From the NCBI RefSeq assembly GCF_014647255.1, contig NZ_BMOV01000008.1, forward strand, positions 62,001 to 126,000: 64,000 nt of DNA. The letters are read 5' to 3'. The DNA comes from Iodidimonas muriae (GTDB lineage Bacteria > Pseudomonadota > Alphaproteobacteria > Sphingomonadales > Rhodothalassiaceae). Positions within the stretch are counted from its first letter, which is position 1. Each line of letters opens with the position of its first letter. Below the pieces are notes generated by a model that was given only the letters and a program-made list of their open reading frames with translations, had not been told where the DNA came from and did no database searches. The translations under genes and the position numbers were made by a program. This document shows positions 43,656-54,241 of the stretch, in pieces.

Positions 43656-43835
43656 TTTTTGTGGCAAAAATGCAGAACTTTGAGGTGAATTTCTGAAAGT
43701 ATGCTTGTTTATCTATATCTCTTACCGATATGGTTGAGCCACAAAAGGGCGCCCTTGATTATGGGGCGTTTCGACAACAAACATGACAGCGAGACGGCCC
43801 GTAAAAACAAGGGCCATACGAAGGATAGACAGGAT

Positions 43836-45269
43836 ATGAAACGCGCACGATTTTTATTGGCCACAACGGCCCTTGGCTTGAACGTGAGCTTTGCAGGGGC
43901 CGTTCACGCAGAAACCCTGCGGGAGGCTTTGGCCGCAGCATATTACAGCAATCCCGATCTGGCCGCAGCCCGGGCGGAACAACGCTCGGTGGATGAAGCA
44001 GTCCCGGCGGCGGTTTCCAACTGGCGTCCAAACATTTCCGGTCAGGTTCAATTGTTTGAATCGGATATTTCTTCCACCACCGTTCGCGGAACCGACGGCA
44101 CGATCGTTAATGACAATGATTTCAGCGGCAGCAATGAAGTGTATTCTGCTCGCGTGGATCAGCAGATCTTTCGCGGTATGCGGAATTTCAACCAATATAA
44201 GGGTGCCAAATCCGAAGTGATGGCCGGACGGGCCAATTTGCTGTCAACGGAACAGCAGGTGCTTTTGGATGCGGTGACCGCATATATGGATGTGCTGCGG
44301 GATATGGCCGTTGTGCGGCTCAATGATAACAATGTGCAGGTTCTCACCCGTCAATTGGAAGCGACTCAAGATCGCTTCCGGGTGGGCGAGGTGACGCGCA
44401 CCGATGTGGCGCAGGCGGAAGCGGCCTTGGCGGGTTCCCGCTCCACACGTATTCAGGCGCAGGCAACCCTTGAAACCAGCCGCGCTGTTTATCGCCGGAT
44501 CATCGGCATGTATCCGGGCACTTTGGAAGATGCGCCCGAATTGCCGCCGCTGCCGCAAAGCGAAGATATGGCTGTCGAGGTGGCTTTGGATGAAAATCCG
44601 TTGGTGGTCTCTGCCCGCCATGTGGAACAAGCGGCAAAATATGATGTAAAGGAAGCCAAGGGGGGCATTCTCCCCACGGTTAGCGCCTTTGCAGATTGGT
44701 CGCGGCGTGAAAGCCCGACACTGACTTTTGACCCGGTTCCCAATAGCTTCGTGAATGCCAGCAATGTGGGCGAATCGACCCGTTATGGTATCACCATCGA
44801 TATTCCGCTTTACCAATCCGGTGCGGAATATTCCACCGTGCGGCGTGCCAAGCAGATCAACAGCCAGCGGCGCTTGCAGATCGTATCGGCGGAACGCCAG
44901 GTGATGCAGAATGTACGGGTGGCGTGGGAAAATTATCGGGCGGCTCAGGCCAGCATCGAGGCCACATCAGCCCAGGTGCGTGCCAACGAGATCGCCCTTG
45001 AAGGGGTGCGCCAAGAAGCCTCTGTCGGATCGCGCACCACTTTGGACGTTTTGGATGCGGAACAGATCCTGCTGGATAGCCGGGTGAATCTGGTAACAGC
45101 ACGCCGTAATGAATATGTGGCGGGTTTTTCGGTTTTGGAAGCGGTTGGCCGGTTGAATGCCGCATCGCTTAATCTGCCGGTTGAATTGTATCAGCCGGAA
45201 GAATACTACAAGTCTGTGAAATGGAAGCTCGTGGGATGGGGAACGGGTGATAAAGACGATTCTGAATAA
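43836..45269 (+). CDS. tolC: TolC-family outer-membrane channel
   Basis: A 477-residue TolC-type protein. Signal peptide to about residue 25 (GAVHA/ETL) and the family start TLREALAAAYYSNPDLAAARAEQRSVDE. Two repeats of alpha-helical barrel sequence follow, including DRFRVGEVTRTDVAQAEAAL and VRQEASVGSRTTLDVLDAEQ, the diagnostic TolC repeat motifs. It forms the outer-membrane exit duct for type I secretion and RND efflux. The frame opens at 43701, but ATG 43836 with AAGGATAGACAGGAT upstream begins the signal peptide. It sits between pcm and the PopZ-type gene. Confidence 0.94.
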   Translation: MKRARFLLATTALGLNVSFAGAVHAETLREALAAAYYSNPDLAAARAEQRSVDEAVPAAVSNWRPNISGQVQLFESDISSTTVRGTDGTIVNDNDFSGSNEVYSARVDQQIFRGMRNFNQYKGAKSEVMAGRANLLSTEQQVLLDAVTAYMDVLRDMAVVRLNDNNVQVLTRQLEATQDRFRVGEVTRTDVAQAEAALAGSRSTRIQAQATLETSRAVYRRIIGMYPGTLEDAPELPPLPQSEDMAVEVALDENPLVVSARHVEQAAKYDVKEAKGGILPTVSAFADWSRRESPTLTFDPVPNSFVNASNVGESTRYGITIDIPLYQSGAEYSTVRRAKQINSQRRLQIVSAERQVMQNVRVAWENYRAAQASIEATSAQVRANEIALEGVRQEASVGSRTTLDVLDAEQILLDSRVNLVTARRNEYVAGFSVLEAVGRLNAASLNLPVELYQPEEYYKSVKWKLVGWGTGDKDDSE

Positions 45270-45291
45270 CAAAAGGGCTTTGTCCTTGGTG

Positions 45292-45321
45292 TTGACAGAA
45301 ATTTTTGTCACAATTAACCAT
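45292..45321 (+). promoter_or_regulatory. Promoter region of popZ with candidate CtrA half-site
   Basis: A perfect -35 hexamer TTGACA (45292-45297) and a CtrA half-site TTAACCAT (45314-45321) lie 70-99 bp upstream of the chosen ATG. The -10 is not clear. An imperfect inverted repeat TGACA...TGTCA overlaps the -35. In other alphaproteobacteria CtrA controls polar and cell-cycle genes, so the target fits. Confidence 0.4.
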
Positions 45322-45390
45322 CTCTAAGGATATTTCGCGGCTATTCTATAGCGTAACAACAAACAGCCGCAGGGCCGGTGATTGTCGCCT

Positions 45391-45966
45391 ATGACTGAGA
45401 CGGTCGAAAAAGAACCAACGATGGAGGAGATTCTTGCCTCCATCCGCCGCATCATTTCAGAAGATTCGGCGGATGAGGGTGAGTCATCTTCCGATGAGTC
45501 GCGTCCGGTTGAAGAAACGCAACCAAAGGCAGACAGTGCGCTGGATCAGGCCGATATGGAGCCGGAGCCAGCGCCCGAACCTGAGCCCGAACCCGAACCG
45601 GCCTTTGAGCCGGAGCCAGAGCCGGAAGACGATGTTCTGGAGCTGACCGACTTTGTGGAAGCAGAGTCAGAGCCAGAGCCGGACTTTGACGAGCCGGATA
45701 GTCTTGTTGATGATCTGGCTGATAAAATCACCGAAGAAGCTTTGGTTTCCAGCAGCACCGAAGAACGGTCTAGCGCCTCTTTCGCGGAATTGTCAGCCAT
45801 GTTGGTTGGTGGGTATGAAGGGGCTGGCAATACCTTGGAAGGCTTGGTGCGGGAAATGCTCAAGCCGATGTTGCGGGCCTGGCTGGATGAAAATCTGCCC
45901 CGTATCGTCGAGGATATGGTGGAGCGGGAAGTGGCGCGCATCGCGGCGCGTGGCGGGCGTAAATAA
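45391..45966 (+). CDS. popZ: PopZ-type polar organizing protein (DUF2497)
   Basis: A 191-residue protein with the PopZ layout. A short N-terminal helix TMEEILASIRRIISED precedes a long acidic Pro/Glu linker (repeats of EP around residues 50-85), and the C-terminal oligomerisation helices include LEGLVREMLKPMLRAWLDEN and IVEDMVEREVARIAARGG. In Caulobacter PopZ condenses at the pole and anchors ParB and signalling proteins; the linker keeps the condensate fluid. ATG 45391 is chosen over an upstream TTG (45382). The gene lies between tolC and valS, a conserved alphaproteobacterial position. Confidence 0.88.
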   Translation: MTETVEKEPTMEEILASIRRIISEDSADEGESSSDESRPVEETQPKADSALDQADMEPEPAPEPEPEPEPAFEPEPEPEDDVLELTDFVEAESEPEPDFDEPDSLVDDLADKITEEALVSSSTEERSSASFAELSAMLVGGYEGAGNTLEGLVREMLKPMLRAWLDENLPRIVEDMVEREVARIAARGGRK

Positions 45967-46092
45967 GCGACAGCCCGGTATTCTTACACTCTGTTTTTAA
46001 AGCTTGTCTTTTTGCATGGATTAGAGCCAGTGCAGCCGTTAGAGTGCGCCAAACCCCTTTGACGCCCTTGGCAAACCTATTGAGCTGGATAC

Positions 46093-48720
46093 ATGGACAA
46101 GCATTACGACCCGTCGGATATCGAGAAAAAATGGTTCCCGCATTGGGAAAATAGCGGTGCCTTCAAAGGCGGCCGCCGCCCCGATGCCCAGCCTTATTGC
46201 ATCGTGATTCCGCCGCCCAATGTCACTGGCTCATTGCATGTGGGACATGCGCTCAACAACACCTTGCAAGACGTGCTGTGCCGTTTCGAGCGGCTTCGCG
46301 GCAAGGATGTGTTGTGGCAACCCGGTGTGGATCATGCGGGGATCGCCACCCAAATGGTGGTGGAACGCCAATTGGCCGCCGAGGGGCTGGACCGCCGCGA
46401 TATGGGGCGTGAAGCCTTTTTGGAGCGGGTCTGGAAGTGGAAAGAAGAGTCTGGCGGGACCATTGAAAATCAATTGAAGCGCCTTGGTTCATCGGCGGAT
46501 TGGTCGCGCTCGCGATTCACCATGGATGAGGGTTTGTCCAAAGCGGTTGTAAAGGTGTTCGTGCAATATCACCGCGAGGGACTGATCTACCGCGACAAAC
46601 GGCTGGTAAACTGGGACCCGAAATTCCGCACCGCCATTTCCGATCTGGAAGTGGAACAGCGCGAGGTAGACGGCAATTTCTGGCATTTGGCCTATCCGGT
46701 GGATGGCAGCGATGAACGCATCATTGTCGCCACCACGCGCCCTGAAACCATGCTGGGCGATACGGCTGTTGCCGTGCATCCGGAAGATGATCGCTACCGC
46801 CATCTGGTGGGTAAAATGGTGCGCCTGCCGTTGACGGATCGCCTGATCCCCATCATCGCCGATGAGCATGCGGATCCCGAACAAGGCTCGGGCGCGGTGA
46901 AGATCACGCCCGCCCATGATTTTAACGATTTCGAGGTGGGCAAGCGCAATGATCTGGAGATGATCAATATCTTCGATCAGCATGCTGCCATCAACGAAAA
47001 CGCCCCGGAAAAATATCGTGGCATGAGCCGGGAAGAGGCGCGCAAAGCGGTGGTGGCCGATCTGGATGCCTTGGGCGTTTTGGTGAAAATCGAGCCCAAG
47101 CGCATCATGATGCCTTATGGTGACCGGTCTGGCGTGGTGATCGAGCCATGGTTGACCGACCAATGGTATGTGGATGCGAAAACGCTGGCTGGGCCTGCCA
47201 TTGAAGCGGTGCGTTCTGGAAAAACAAAGTTCGTGCCGGGTAATTGGGAAAAAACCTATTATCAATGGATGGAGAATATCCAGCCCTGGTGCATTTCGCG
47301 GCAACTTTGGTGGGGCCATCAGATCCCGGCATGGTATGGCCCGGATGGGACCGTTTATGTGGCGGAATCCGAAGAAGAAGCACAGGCACAAGCGGGAGAG
47401 GGCGTTGCGCTTACCCGCGATGAAGATGTGCTTGATACATGGTTCTCTTCGGCTTTGTGGCCGTTTTCCACGCTGGGCTGGCCTGAAGATACGCCGGATG
47501 TGAAGCGTTTTTACCCCACGGCAACACTGGTCACGGCTTTTGACATTATCTTCTTTTGGGTTGCCCGGATGATGATGTCTGGCCTGCATTTCATGAATGA
47601 AGTGCCGTTCAAAGATGTCTATATCACTTCTTTGGTCCGCGACGAAAAAGGGGACAAGATGTCGAAATCCAAGGGGAATGTGATTGATCCCCTTGATTTC
47701 ATTAATAAATACGGGGCCGATGCCCTGCGCTTCACCATGGCGTCTTTGGAAACACAGGGCCGCGATATCAAGCTGTCGGAAAGCCGTGTGGAAGGCTACC
47801 GGAATTTCGGCACCAAGCTTTGGAATGCGGCGCGTTTTTGTGAAATGAACGGTATTGGCGGCAGCCGGGATCTGACCCCGCCGCCGGCCACTTTGTCGGT
47901 CAATCGCTGGATTATCGGCGAGATTGGCAAGGCGGCAGAACTGGTGACAAAATCGCTGGAAGCGTTCCGGTTCGATGCGGCGGCAAATGCCATTTATCAT
48001 TTCACATGGGGTACCTTCTGCGATTGGTATCTGGAACTGATCAAGCCCACTTTGATGGGGAAAGACGGCGCGGAAAAGGACGAAACCCGGGCGGTTGCCG
48101 GTTGGGTTCTGGATCAGATCCTGGTGCTGTTGCATCCTTTCATGCCCTTCATCACCGAAGAATTGTGGCATGCGCTTTATGAAGGCGACCGCGATGATCT
48201 GATCGAAGCCCGCTGGCCGGTGGTGCGCGCCGATGCGGTGGATGCCGAGGCCGATGCGGAACTGACATGGATCGTTGATCTGATCAGCGCCACGCGCTCG
48301 GCCCGGTCGGAAGCCAATATCCCCGCAGGAGCCAAGGTTTCTGTTTTGGTGCAGGAAACCCGCGAAGAACGGCTTTTGTGGCTCGCCCGTAATGGTGATC
48401 TGATCTTGCGGCTTGGGCGTTTGGCCAGCATCACCCCTACCGAGTATCTGCCGAATAAAGGCGCGGTGCAATTCGTGATGGACGGGGCTTCTTTCGCCAT
48501 TCCGCTTGAGGGTGTGATCGATCTTGGGGAAGAACGGGCACGCTTGGACAAGGCCATTGCCAAGACCGAGAAGGAAATCAATGCCCTGTCAGGGCGGCTT
48601 TCCAACGAGAAATTTGTTGCCAATGCCCCTGATGAGGTGGTGGCGGAAGCCCGTAACCGCTTGGAGCAAGAGCGCGATCAACTTGAAAAACTGAAGGCGG
48701 CCAAGGCACGCCTTGGCTAA
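46093..48720 (+). CDS. valS: Valyl-tRNA synthetase
   Basis: An 875-residue class I aminoacyl-tRNA synthetase. The HIGH-type signature is [19 protein letters not shown] (near residue 45), the editing domain follows ([19 protein letters not shown]), and KMSKS is in [18 protein letters not shown] (~520). The C-terminal helical anticodon domain ends in a coiled-coil arm ([20 protein letters not shown]). It charges tRNA-Val and edits mischarged Thr. Length is normal for the bacterial enzyme. It begins 126 bp after popZ and is followed by the cyclophilin gene after 27 bp. Confidence 0.97.
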   Translation: MDKHYDPSDIEKKWFPHWENSGAFKGGRRPDAQPYCIVIPPPNVTGSLHVGHALNNTLQDVLCRFERLRGKDVLWQPGVDHAGIATQMVVERQLAAEGLDRRDMGREAFLERVWKWKEESGGTIENQLKRLGSSADWSRSRFTMDEGLSKAVVKVFVQYHREGLIYRDKRLVNWDPKFRTAISDLEVEQREVDGNFWHLAYPVDGSDERIIVATTRPETMLGDTAVAVHPEDDRYRHLVGKMVRLPLTDRLIPIIADEHADPEQGSGAVKITPAHDFNDFEVGKRNDLEMINIFDQHAAINENAPEKYRGMSREEARKAVVADLDALGVLVKIEPKRIMMPYGDRSGVVIEPWLTDQWYVDAKTLAGPAIEAVRSGKTKFVPGNWEKTYYQWMENIQPWCISRQLWWGHQIPAWYGPDGTVYVAESEEEAQAQAGEGVALTRDEDVLDTWFSSALWPFSTLGWPEDTPDVKRFYPTATLVTAFDIIFFWVARMMMSGLHFMNEVPFKDVYITSLVRDEKGDKMSKSKGNVIDPLDFINKYGADALRFTMASLETQGRDIKLSESRVEGYRNFGTKLWNAARFCEMNGIGGSRDLTPPPATLSVNRWIIGEIGKAAELVTKSLEAFRFDAAANAIYHFTWGTFCDWYLELIKPTLMGKDGAEKDETRAVAGWVLDQILVLLHPFMPFITEELWHALYEGDRDDLIEARWPVVRADAVDAEADAELTWIVDLISATRSARSEANIPAGAKVSVLVQETREERLLWLARNGDLILRLGRLASITPTEYLPNKGAVQFVMDGASFAIPLEGVIDLGEERARLDKAIAKTEKEINALSGRLSNEKFVANAPDEVVAEARNRLEQERDQLEKLKAAKARLG

Positions 48721-48747
48721 GTAAAACCGTAAAAAGGGGGCAAGTAT

Positions 48748-49605
48748 ATGAGACGGATGAGACGCATAGGGATTTTGGGTGCGGTCCTTTCGGTGACGAT
48801 ATTTGCCACTACTTGCGCGCGCGGTCAGGATGATGTGTGGCGCAGGCTGGACCCTGAAAATACACTTTATATCGAGATGGATCGGGGGCGGGTGATTGTG
48901 GAACTTGCCCCCGATCTTGCGCCGAAAAATGTCGCGCAGTTAAAGCGTTTGGTGCGCGAAGGGCGCTATACGAACACCAGCTTTTATCGGGTGATCGAGA
49001 ATTTTGTCGCTCAAGGCGGGCTTGAGGTTGATGTGGAGGATATTCCCGCACTTCAAGCAGAATTTGAATGGGAGATGGGTCGGCTGGACGGAGTGACGCC
49101 GGTAGAGAGCAATGACCCCTTTGCCGCCCAAACCGGCCTTTATAACGGCTTTGCGCTGGGATATGACAACAAGGAAGGTCGGGAATGGGCGATCCATTGT
49201 CCCGGTGTTATGGCGTTGGCGCGGGAAAATGAAGCGGACTCCGCCACGTCGGATTTTTATTTCCCCATTGGTCAGGCGCCGCGACATCTGGACCGTAATC
49301 TCACCATCGTTGGTCGGGTGCTTCAAGGATTTCGCTTTATCCAGGGGGCATATCGCGGTGACCGGGATAGTGCAGGCGGGGTGATCGGTAGCAAAACCTT
49401 GCGCACAGCGATCAAATCCATGGCCATTGCCGCTGATCTTGATCCTGCCGATCGAACAAGGCTGGAAGTGATCAATACCAGCCATCCAAGATTCCTAGAA
49501 CAGCTGGATGCGCAAAGAAATCGCAAGGGGGCTTTTTGGCATCACGGCCCCACGTCTTTTGTTGACGTTTGCACCGTGCCGGTTCCTGTCCGCCCCGGAA
49601 ATTGA
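48748..49605 (+). CDS. Cyclophilin-type peptidyl-prolyl isomerase, exported
   Basis: A 285-residue protein with an N-terminal signal sequence (RIGILGAVLSVTIFATTC) and a cyclophilin domain from ~residue 35. It has the typical start TLYIEMDRGRVIVELAPDLA with PKNVAQLKRLVREGRYTNTS and FYRVIENFVAQGG, then DFYFPIGQAPRHLDRNLTIV. The domain carries insertions compared with E. coli PpiA, as in several alphaproteobacterial cyclophilins, and a C-terminal extension of ~60 residues. A Cys at the end of the hydrophobic segment (ATTC) is not a good lipobox. It should assist folding in the periplasm. The gene ends 15 bp from the convergent mfd. Confidence 0.85.
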   Translation: MRRMRRIGILGAVLSVTIFATTCARGQDDVWRRLDPENTLYIEMDRGRVIVELAPDLAPKNVAQLKRLVREGRYTNTSFYRVIENFVAQGGLEVDVEDIPALQAEFEWEMGRLDGVTPVESNDPFAAQTGLYNGFALGYDNKEGREWAIHCPGVMALARENEADSATSDFYFPIGQAPRHLDRNLTIVGRVLQGFRFIQGAYRGDRDSAGGVIGSKTLRTAIKSMAIAADLDPADRTRLEVINTSHPRFLEQLDAQRNRKGAFWHHGPTSFVDVCTVPVPVRPGN

Positions 49606-49620
49606 TGGCCGATTCCGTGG

Positions 49621-52600
49621 TTATGCGGCCTGTTTGGCTTTTTGTGCCACTTTTGAAATGCCAAGAGCCAGTTGCTTGACCACCTTCAGGCGCCGTTCCA
49701 CGCTGTCGATCCGCGCCAGATAGACCAATTTGTGATCGGGCCGCAATTTGGCGGTGACTTTTTGCTTGGAAATAAATTCCACCAGTCCGCCGGGATTGGC
49801 GAAGCGATCGCGGTGGAAACTTACCGTGATGCCCTTTGGTCCGGCATCGATCTTGGAAATTCCAGCGGCCATACAGGCGATCTTGATCTCGATCACCGAT
49901 AGCAGTTGGTCCACTTCGGTGGGGATGGGGCCAAAGCGGTCAATCAATTCGGCTGCGAATCCTTCGATTTCCGATTTTGAGTCAAGATCCGCGATGCGCC
50001 GATAAAGGGCCATGCGCAGATTGAGATCTTCCACATATGTTTCGGGGATCAAGACGGTGGCCCCCACATTGATTTGCGGAGACAAGGCGCCTTCATCCTG
50101 CGCATCTTCGGCCCCGCCATCGCGGGCGGCGGCCACGGCTTCTTCCAGCATTTGCTGGTAAAGCTCTACCCCCACTTCCTTGATATGCCCCGATTGTTCG
50201 TCGCCCAAAAGATTGCCGGCCCCGCGGATGTCCATATCGTGGCTGGCAAGAGTGAAACCAGCCCCCAATGTGTCCAGTGATTGCAGCACTTCCAGCCGCT
50301 TTTGCGCACCAATGGTCATGATGCGGTTGGCGGGGTGGGTCATATAGGCATAGGCCCGCACCTTTGAGCGCCCGACGCGGCCCCGCAACTGATAAAGCTG
50401 GGCCAGCCCAAACATATCGGCGCGGTGAATGATCAGCGTATTGGCCCGTGGAATATCCAGCCCCGATTCCACAATGGTGGTGGATAAAAGCACATCATAA
50501 CGCCCTTCGTAAAACGAGGTCATGGTGTCTTCGATCTGGGCGGGCGACATCTGCCCATGGGCGGTGATGACTTTCACTTCCGGAACGCTATCGCGCAGAA
50601 AGGCCTGAGCCTCTTCCAGATCAGCGATGCGCGGCACCACATAAAAGCTTTGCCCGCCCCGGAAATGTTCCCGCAACAAAGCTTCGCGGATCACCACATC
50701 GTCGAATGGCATAACAAAGGTCCGCACCGCCAAGCGATCCACCGGTGGCGTGGCGATTAAAGACAGGTCGCGGATGCCCGACATGGCCAATTGCAAGGTG
50801 CGCGGAATGGGGGTGGCGGTTAAGGTGAGCACATGCACATCGGCCTTCAATTGCTTGAGCTTTTCTTTATGGCCAACACCGAAATGCTGTTCTTCATCGA
50901 TGATCAAAAGACCCAACCGTTTGAATTCGATTGATTTTCCCAATAATGCGTGGGTGCCCACCACAATATCCACGGTGCCATCGCGCAGGCCATCCTTGGT
51001 AACACGGGCTTCTTTGGGGCTGATCAGCCGCGAAAGCTGTTCGATACGCACCGGCAGGCCGCGGAACCGTTCGGTGAAATTTTGAGCATGCTGGCGGGCC
51101 AGAAGGGTTGTGGGGGCGACGACGGCCACCTGCTGCCCTGCCATCACCGCAATAAAGGCGGCACGCAGCGCCACTTCGGTTTTGCCAAAGCCCACATCGC
51201 CGCAGACCAGACGGTCCATGGGTTTCCCCGAAATCAGATCGTTTGACACATCTTCAATGGCACGCAATTGATCATCTGTTTCCGTATAGGGAAAGCGCGA
51301 GGCAAATTCATCATAAAGCCCGGCGGGGGCAGAAAATGTCTCGGCATGCTTTAAAGCGCGGGTGGCGGCGATTTTGATCAGCCCTTCCGCCATATCGCGG
51401 ATGCGCTTTTTCATGCGGGCTTTTTTGGCCTGCCAGGCATGGCCGCCCAATTTGTCCAGATCGTTATCGGTGCCTTCCGAGCCATAGCGCGACAGAACGT
51501 CGATATTTTCGACCGGTACAAACAGCTTGTCGCCATCGCGGTAGGTGAGCGCCACACAATCATGGGGGGCACCGGATACCTCGATGGTTTCAAGGCCTTC
51601 AAAGCGGCCAACCCCGTGATCCACATGCACCACCAGATTGCCGGGTGACAAGGCAGAGGCATCGCGCAAGAAATCATCACCGCGCCGAGCTTTGCGGCCT
51701 TTGCGGATCAATCGGTCGCCCAAGATATCCTGTTCGGTGACCACCGCCAGATCAGGGGTGTCAAAGCCATGCTCCAAAGCCATGACAGCAAGGGCAACGG
51801 TTTGTTTGGGCAAAGCGCGGGCCTCGTCCCAGTTTTGCGCCGGGGCGGTCTTGTGCAATTTGTGGTCGGCCAACACCGTTTGCATGCGTTGGCGCGCCCC
51901 ATCGGAATAGGTGGCTAAAACAACGCGCTTTTTGTCTTTTAAAAGGCCGGACACATATGTGCGCAGGGCATCATAGATATTGATGTCGCGGTTTTGCCGT
52001 TCCGGTGCGAAATTGCGGCCCACTTTTCCACCGAAATTCACCACGATGTCGGACGAAGGGGCGGCAAAGGGCGAGAAAGTACGGGCCGCTCTTTCTCCCA
52101 AAAGATCATCCCATTCATCATGGTCAAGATAAAGAGTGCCGGGCATCAAGGGTTTATAGGGGGAAGACAGCGCCGTTCTGGCCTTGGCCTTTGTGGCTTC
52201 CTTGCGCGTTTCATAATAATCGCAGATGGATTCAATGCGCTGGGTGGCGGCTTCCGATGCCTGATGGTCAAGGCTGACAAGGGCATTGGGCAGATAATCA
52301 AACAGGGTTTCCATGCGGTCATGGAATAAGGGCAGCCAATGCTCGGCCCCTTGATAGCGCCGCCCTTCGCTGATGGCTTCATAAAGCGGATCAGAGTCGG
52401 TCACCGCCCCGAATGTTTCCACATAAGCCTTACGGAAGCGGCGGATTGCGGTTTCATCCAGAGCGAACTCGCCAACCGGACGAAGGTCGATCCGGTCCAG
52501 TTTGCCCGTGGTGCGTTGGCTTAAAGGATCAAAACACCGCAGTTGATCCAGCTCATCGCCAAACAGGTCCAGCCGGATAGGGCTGCGCGCATCGGGTGGA

Positions 52601-53133
52601 AAAATGTCGATCAAACCGCCGCGCTGGGCAAATTCGCCGGGTTCGGTCACCTGGCTGGAACGGCTATAGCCGCCTTTGGTCAAGAAGGCGGTAAGGGCCG
52701 ATATGTCGATGCTGTCACCGGGCTTTGCGCAAAAACTTTGCGAGGTGACAAAATCGCGCGCAGGAACCCGCTGCAGGGCGGCTGAAACGGTGGTCAGAAC
52801 AATGCGCGGGCCAGATGGCTTCATGGTGGCAAGGCGGGTGAGCGCCGCCATGCGCCGGGCCATGATTTCGCCATTGGGAGAAACCCGGTCATAAGGCAGG
52901 CAATCCCATGCAGGAAGGGCGATCACCTCTATTTCCGGCGCGAAAAAGGCGATTTGCTCTGTCAGTTCACTGATGCGGCGATCTTCGCGGGCGATATGCA
53001 GCAAAGACACGGCGCCAAGGCGCGATTGGGCGGCCTGTGCAAGATCGCCAAGCACCAGCGCATCAAAGCCTTCCGGCACGCCCGCAAGGGTTTGAGGACG
53101 GTCGGCTTTCAATAATGCAGCCAAATCCGCCAT
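49621..53133 (-). CDS. mfd: Transcription-repair coupling factor
   Basis: A 1170-residue Mfd. N-terminal UvrB-like modules (residues 1-340), an RNA polymerase-interaction domain (~490-560, [20 protein letters not shown]), then an SF2 translocase. The translocase shows Walker [21 protein letters not shown] in [17 protein letters not shown] and [12 protein letters not shown], and [19 protein letters not shown]-terminal TRCF domain (~1010-1130) ends the protein. Mfd pushes stalled RNA polymerase off lesions and recruits UvrA. Length is standard. It is 3 bp downstream of sdhE on the same strand and convergent with the cyclophilin gene. Confidence 0.97.
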   Translation of the reverse strand: MADLAALLKADRPQTLAGVPEGFDALVLGDLAQAAQSRLGAVSLLHIAREDRRISELTEQIAFFAPEIEVIALPAWDCLPYDRVSPNGEIMARRMAALTRLATMKPSGPRIVLTTVSAALQRVPARDFVTSQSFCAKPGDSIDISALTAFLTKGGYSRSSQVTEPGEFAQRGGLIDIFPPDARSPIRLDLFGDELDQLRCFDPLSQRTTGKLDRIDLRPVGEFALDETAIRRFRKAYVETFGAVTDSDPLYEAISEGRRYQGAEHWLPLFHDRMETLFDYLPNALVSLDHQASEAATQRIESICDYYETRKEATKAKARTALSSPYKPLMPGTLYLDHDEWDDLLGERAARTFSPFAAPSSDIVVNFGGKVGRNFAPERQNRDINIYDALRTYVSGLLKDKKRVVLATYSDGARQRMQTVLADHKLHKTAPAQNWDEARALPKQTVALAVMALEHGFDTPDLAVVTEQDILGDRLIRKGRKARRGDDFLRDASALSPGNLVVHVDHGVGRFEGLETIEVSGAPHDCVALTYRDGDKLFVPVENIDVLSRYGSEGTDNDLDKLGGHAWQAKKARMKKRIRDMAEGLIKIAATRALKHAETFSAPAGLYDEFASRFPYTETDDQLRAIEDVSNDLISGKPMDRLVCGDVGFGKTEVALRAAFIAVMAGQQVAVVAPTTLLARQHAQNFTERFRGLPVRIEQLSRLISPKEARVTKDGLRDGTVDIVVGTHALLGKSIEFKRLGLLIIDEEQHFGVGHKEKLKQLKADVHVLTLTATPIPRTLQLAMSGIRDLSLIATPPVDRLAVRTFVMPFDDVVIREALLREHFRGGQSFYVVPRIADLEEAQAFLRDSVPEVKVITAHGQMSPAQIEDTMTSFYEGRYDVLLSTTIVESGLDIPRANTLIIHRADMFGLAQLYQLRGRVGRSKVRAYAYMTHPANRIMTIGAQKRLEVLQSLDTLGAGFTLASHDMDIRGAGNLLGDEQSGHIKEVGVELYQQMLEEAVAAARDGGAEDAQDEGALSPQINVGATVLIPETYVEDLNLRMALYRRIADLDSKSEIEGFAAELIDRFGPIPTEVDQLLSVIEIKIACMAAGISKIDAGPKGITVSFHRDRFANPGGLVEFISKQKVTAKLRPDHKLVYLARIDSVERRLKVVKQLALGISKVAQKAKQAA

Positions 53134-53136
53134 GGC

Positions 53137-53430
53137 CTAATCCCCGATGCTCACATAATCCAGCTTTTGCATATCGTGAAGACAGGGGGTGTCAAAGATA
53201 TCAGGCACCGGTTCGGATTTCATGATCCAGGCCAGAATATCACGGTCGCTTTCTTCCAAAAGCCGCTCAAACCATGCAATCTGTTCGTGATCCCAGCTTT
53301 CCACATGGGTGCGCACAAAGGTGCCGATGATGATATCGGCTTCCTTCACCCCCCGGTGCCAGGCACGAAAGACCAGCCGTTTGCGACGGTTTTCGAGATC
53401 GATATCGGCGGTTGGCAGATTTTCAGACAT
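53137..53430 (-). CDS. sdhE: FAD assembly factor SdhE (DUF339)
   Basis: A 97-residue SdhE/YgfY family protein. The signature RRKRLVFRAWHRGVKEADII holds the conserved RGxxE-like motif (HRGVKEAD) that docks succinate dehydrogenase flavoprotein. EQIAWFERLLEESDRDILAW follows. It promotes covalent attachment of FAD to SdhA. The frame extends upstream to 53565, but ATG 53430 starts the conserved region. It lies 3 bp before mfd on the same strand and divergent from the GNAT gene (201-bp gap); sdhE-mfd-recG neighbourhoods recur in alphaproteobacteria. Confidence 0.93.
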   Translation of the reverse strand: MSENLPTADIDLENRRKRLVFRAWHRGVKEADIIIGTFVRTHVESWDHEQIAWFERLLEESDRDILAWIMKSEPVPDIFDTPCLHDMQKLDYVSIGD

Positions 53431-53631
53431 GGGGATCTCATCAAGAAAAGAAGGGGCCAAGGGCGAAGCGTCAGGGTCAAAGACGCGGCGGACTATAAAA
53501 GCGCGAAGGCCGCCGGTCCAGCGCCAAGGAGGCAATATGCTCTTGCGGCTTGCCAAGACGGGCATGGCGTTTCAGGATAGCCGCCAATTGCGGTACAGGC
53601 CGTTTGATCATTTGATGGGATAGGACACGCC

Positions 53632-54213
53632 ATGACCACCCAAACGCCAACACTTGAAAAAAATGCCCGGCTGCTTTTACGGCCTCTGGATGACTGCGAC
53701 ATAGACGCTTTGGTGGCGGCCCGCACCGGGGTTGAGGCCAATCGCTATACCGGCTGGGAGAACCCCGATACCGAAGGGTGGGCGCGGGATGTGGTTTTGG
53801 AAATGAAAACGAAAAAACCCGGCGAACAAGGGCCGTCAGGCGGCTGGTATCAATATGCCATCGTCGATCGCCCCACAGGAAAAACGGCGGGAGACATAGG
53901 CGTGGGCTTTGGTGTTCCCGGCCCCCATCAAGCGGAAATCGGCTATCGGCTTTTGGATGAATTCCAAGGCCGTGGAATGGCGGGCGAAGCGGTGGGGATC
54001 ATGGTGGATCATTTGTTCGGCGATCATGGCCTGCACCGCCTTGTGGCCACCATTGCCGCTCCCAACCGGGCATCGAGCCGACTTGTGGAAGCTTTGGGCT
54101 TTCGCCGCGAAGGCATCTTCAGAAAAAGTTTTCTATGCTATGGCGAATGGCTCGACGATCATTATTATGCGCTTCTTGAAGAAGAATGGCGTAATCGGCC
54201 GGGTCGTCGCTAA
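53632..54213 (+). CDS. GNAT-family N-acetyltransferase (RimJ/RimL type)
   Basis: A 193-residue acetyltransferase. The first part is the RimJ/RimL start (KNARLLLRPLDDCDIDALVA). The acetyl-CoA binding loop is in IGYRLLDEFQGRGMAGEAVG, and the C-terminal LHRLVATIAAPNRASSRLVE plus LGFRREGIFRKSF completes the fold. Such enzymes acetylate N-termini of ribosomal proteins, small amines or antibiotics; the target is unknown. It precedes recG by 28 bp on the same strand. Confidence 0.88.
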   Translation: MTTQTPTLEKNARLLLRPLDDCDIDALVAARTGVEANRYTGWENPDTEGWARDVVLEMKTKKPGEQGPSGGWYQYAIVDRPTGKTAGDIGVGFGVPGPHQAEIGYRLLDEFQGRGMAGEAVGIMVDHLFGDHGLHRLVATIAAPNRASSRLVEALGFRREGIFRKSFLCYGEWLDDHYYALLEEEWRNRPGRR

Positions 54214-54241
54214 GCCACTATAGTCTTTGGATCGACCGCTC

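Noticed and set aside
46489-48471. A 660-codon open frame antisense to valS
   Set aside because: It mirrors the valS coding strand, has no recognisable domain and arises from GC-rich third positions of the true gene.
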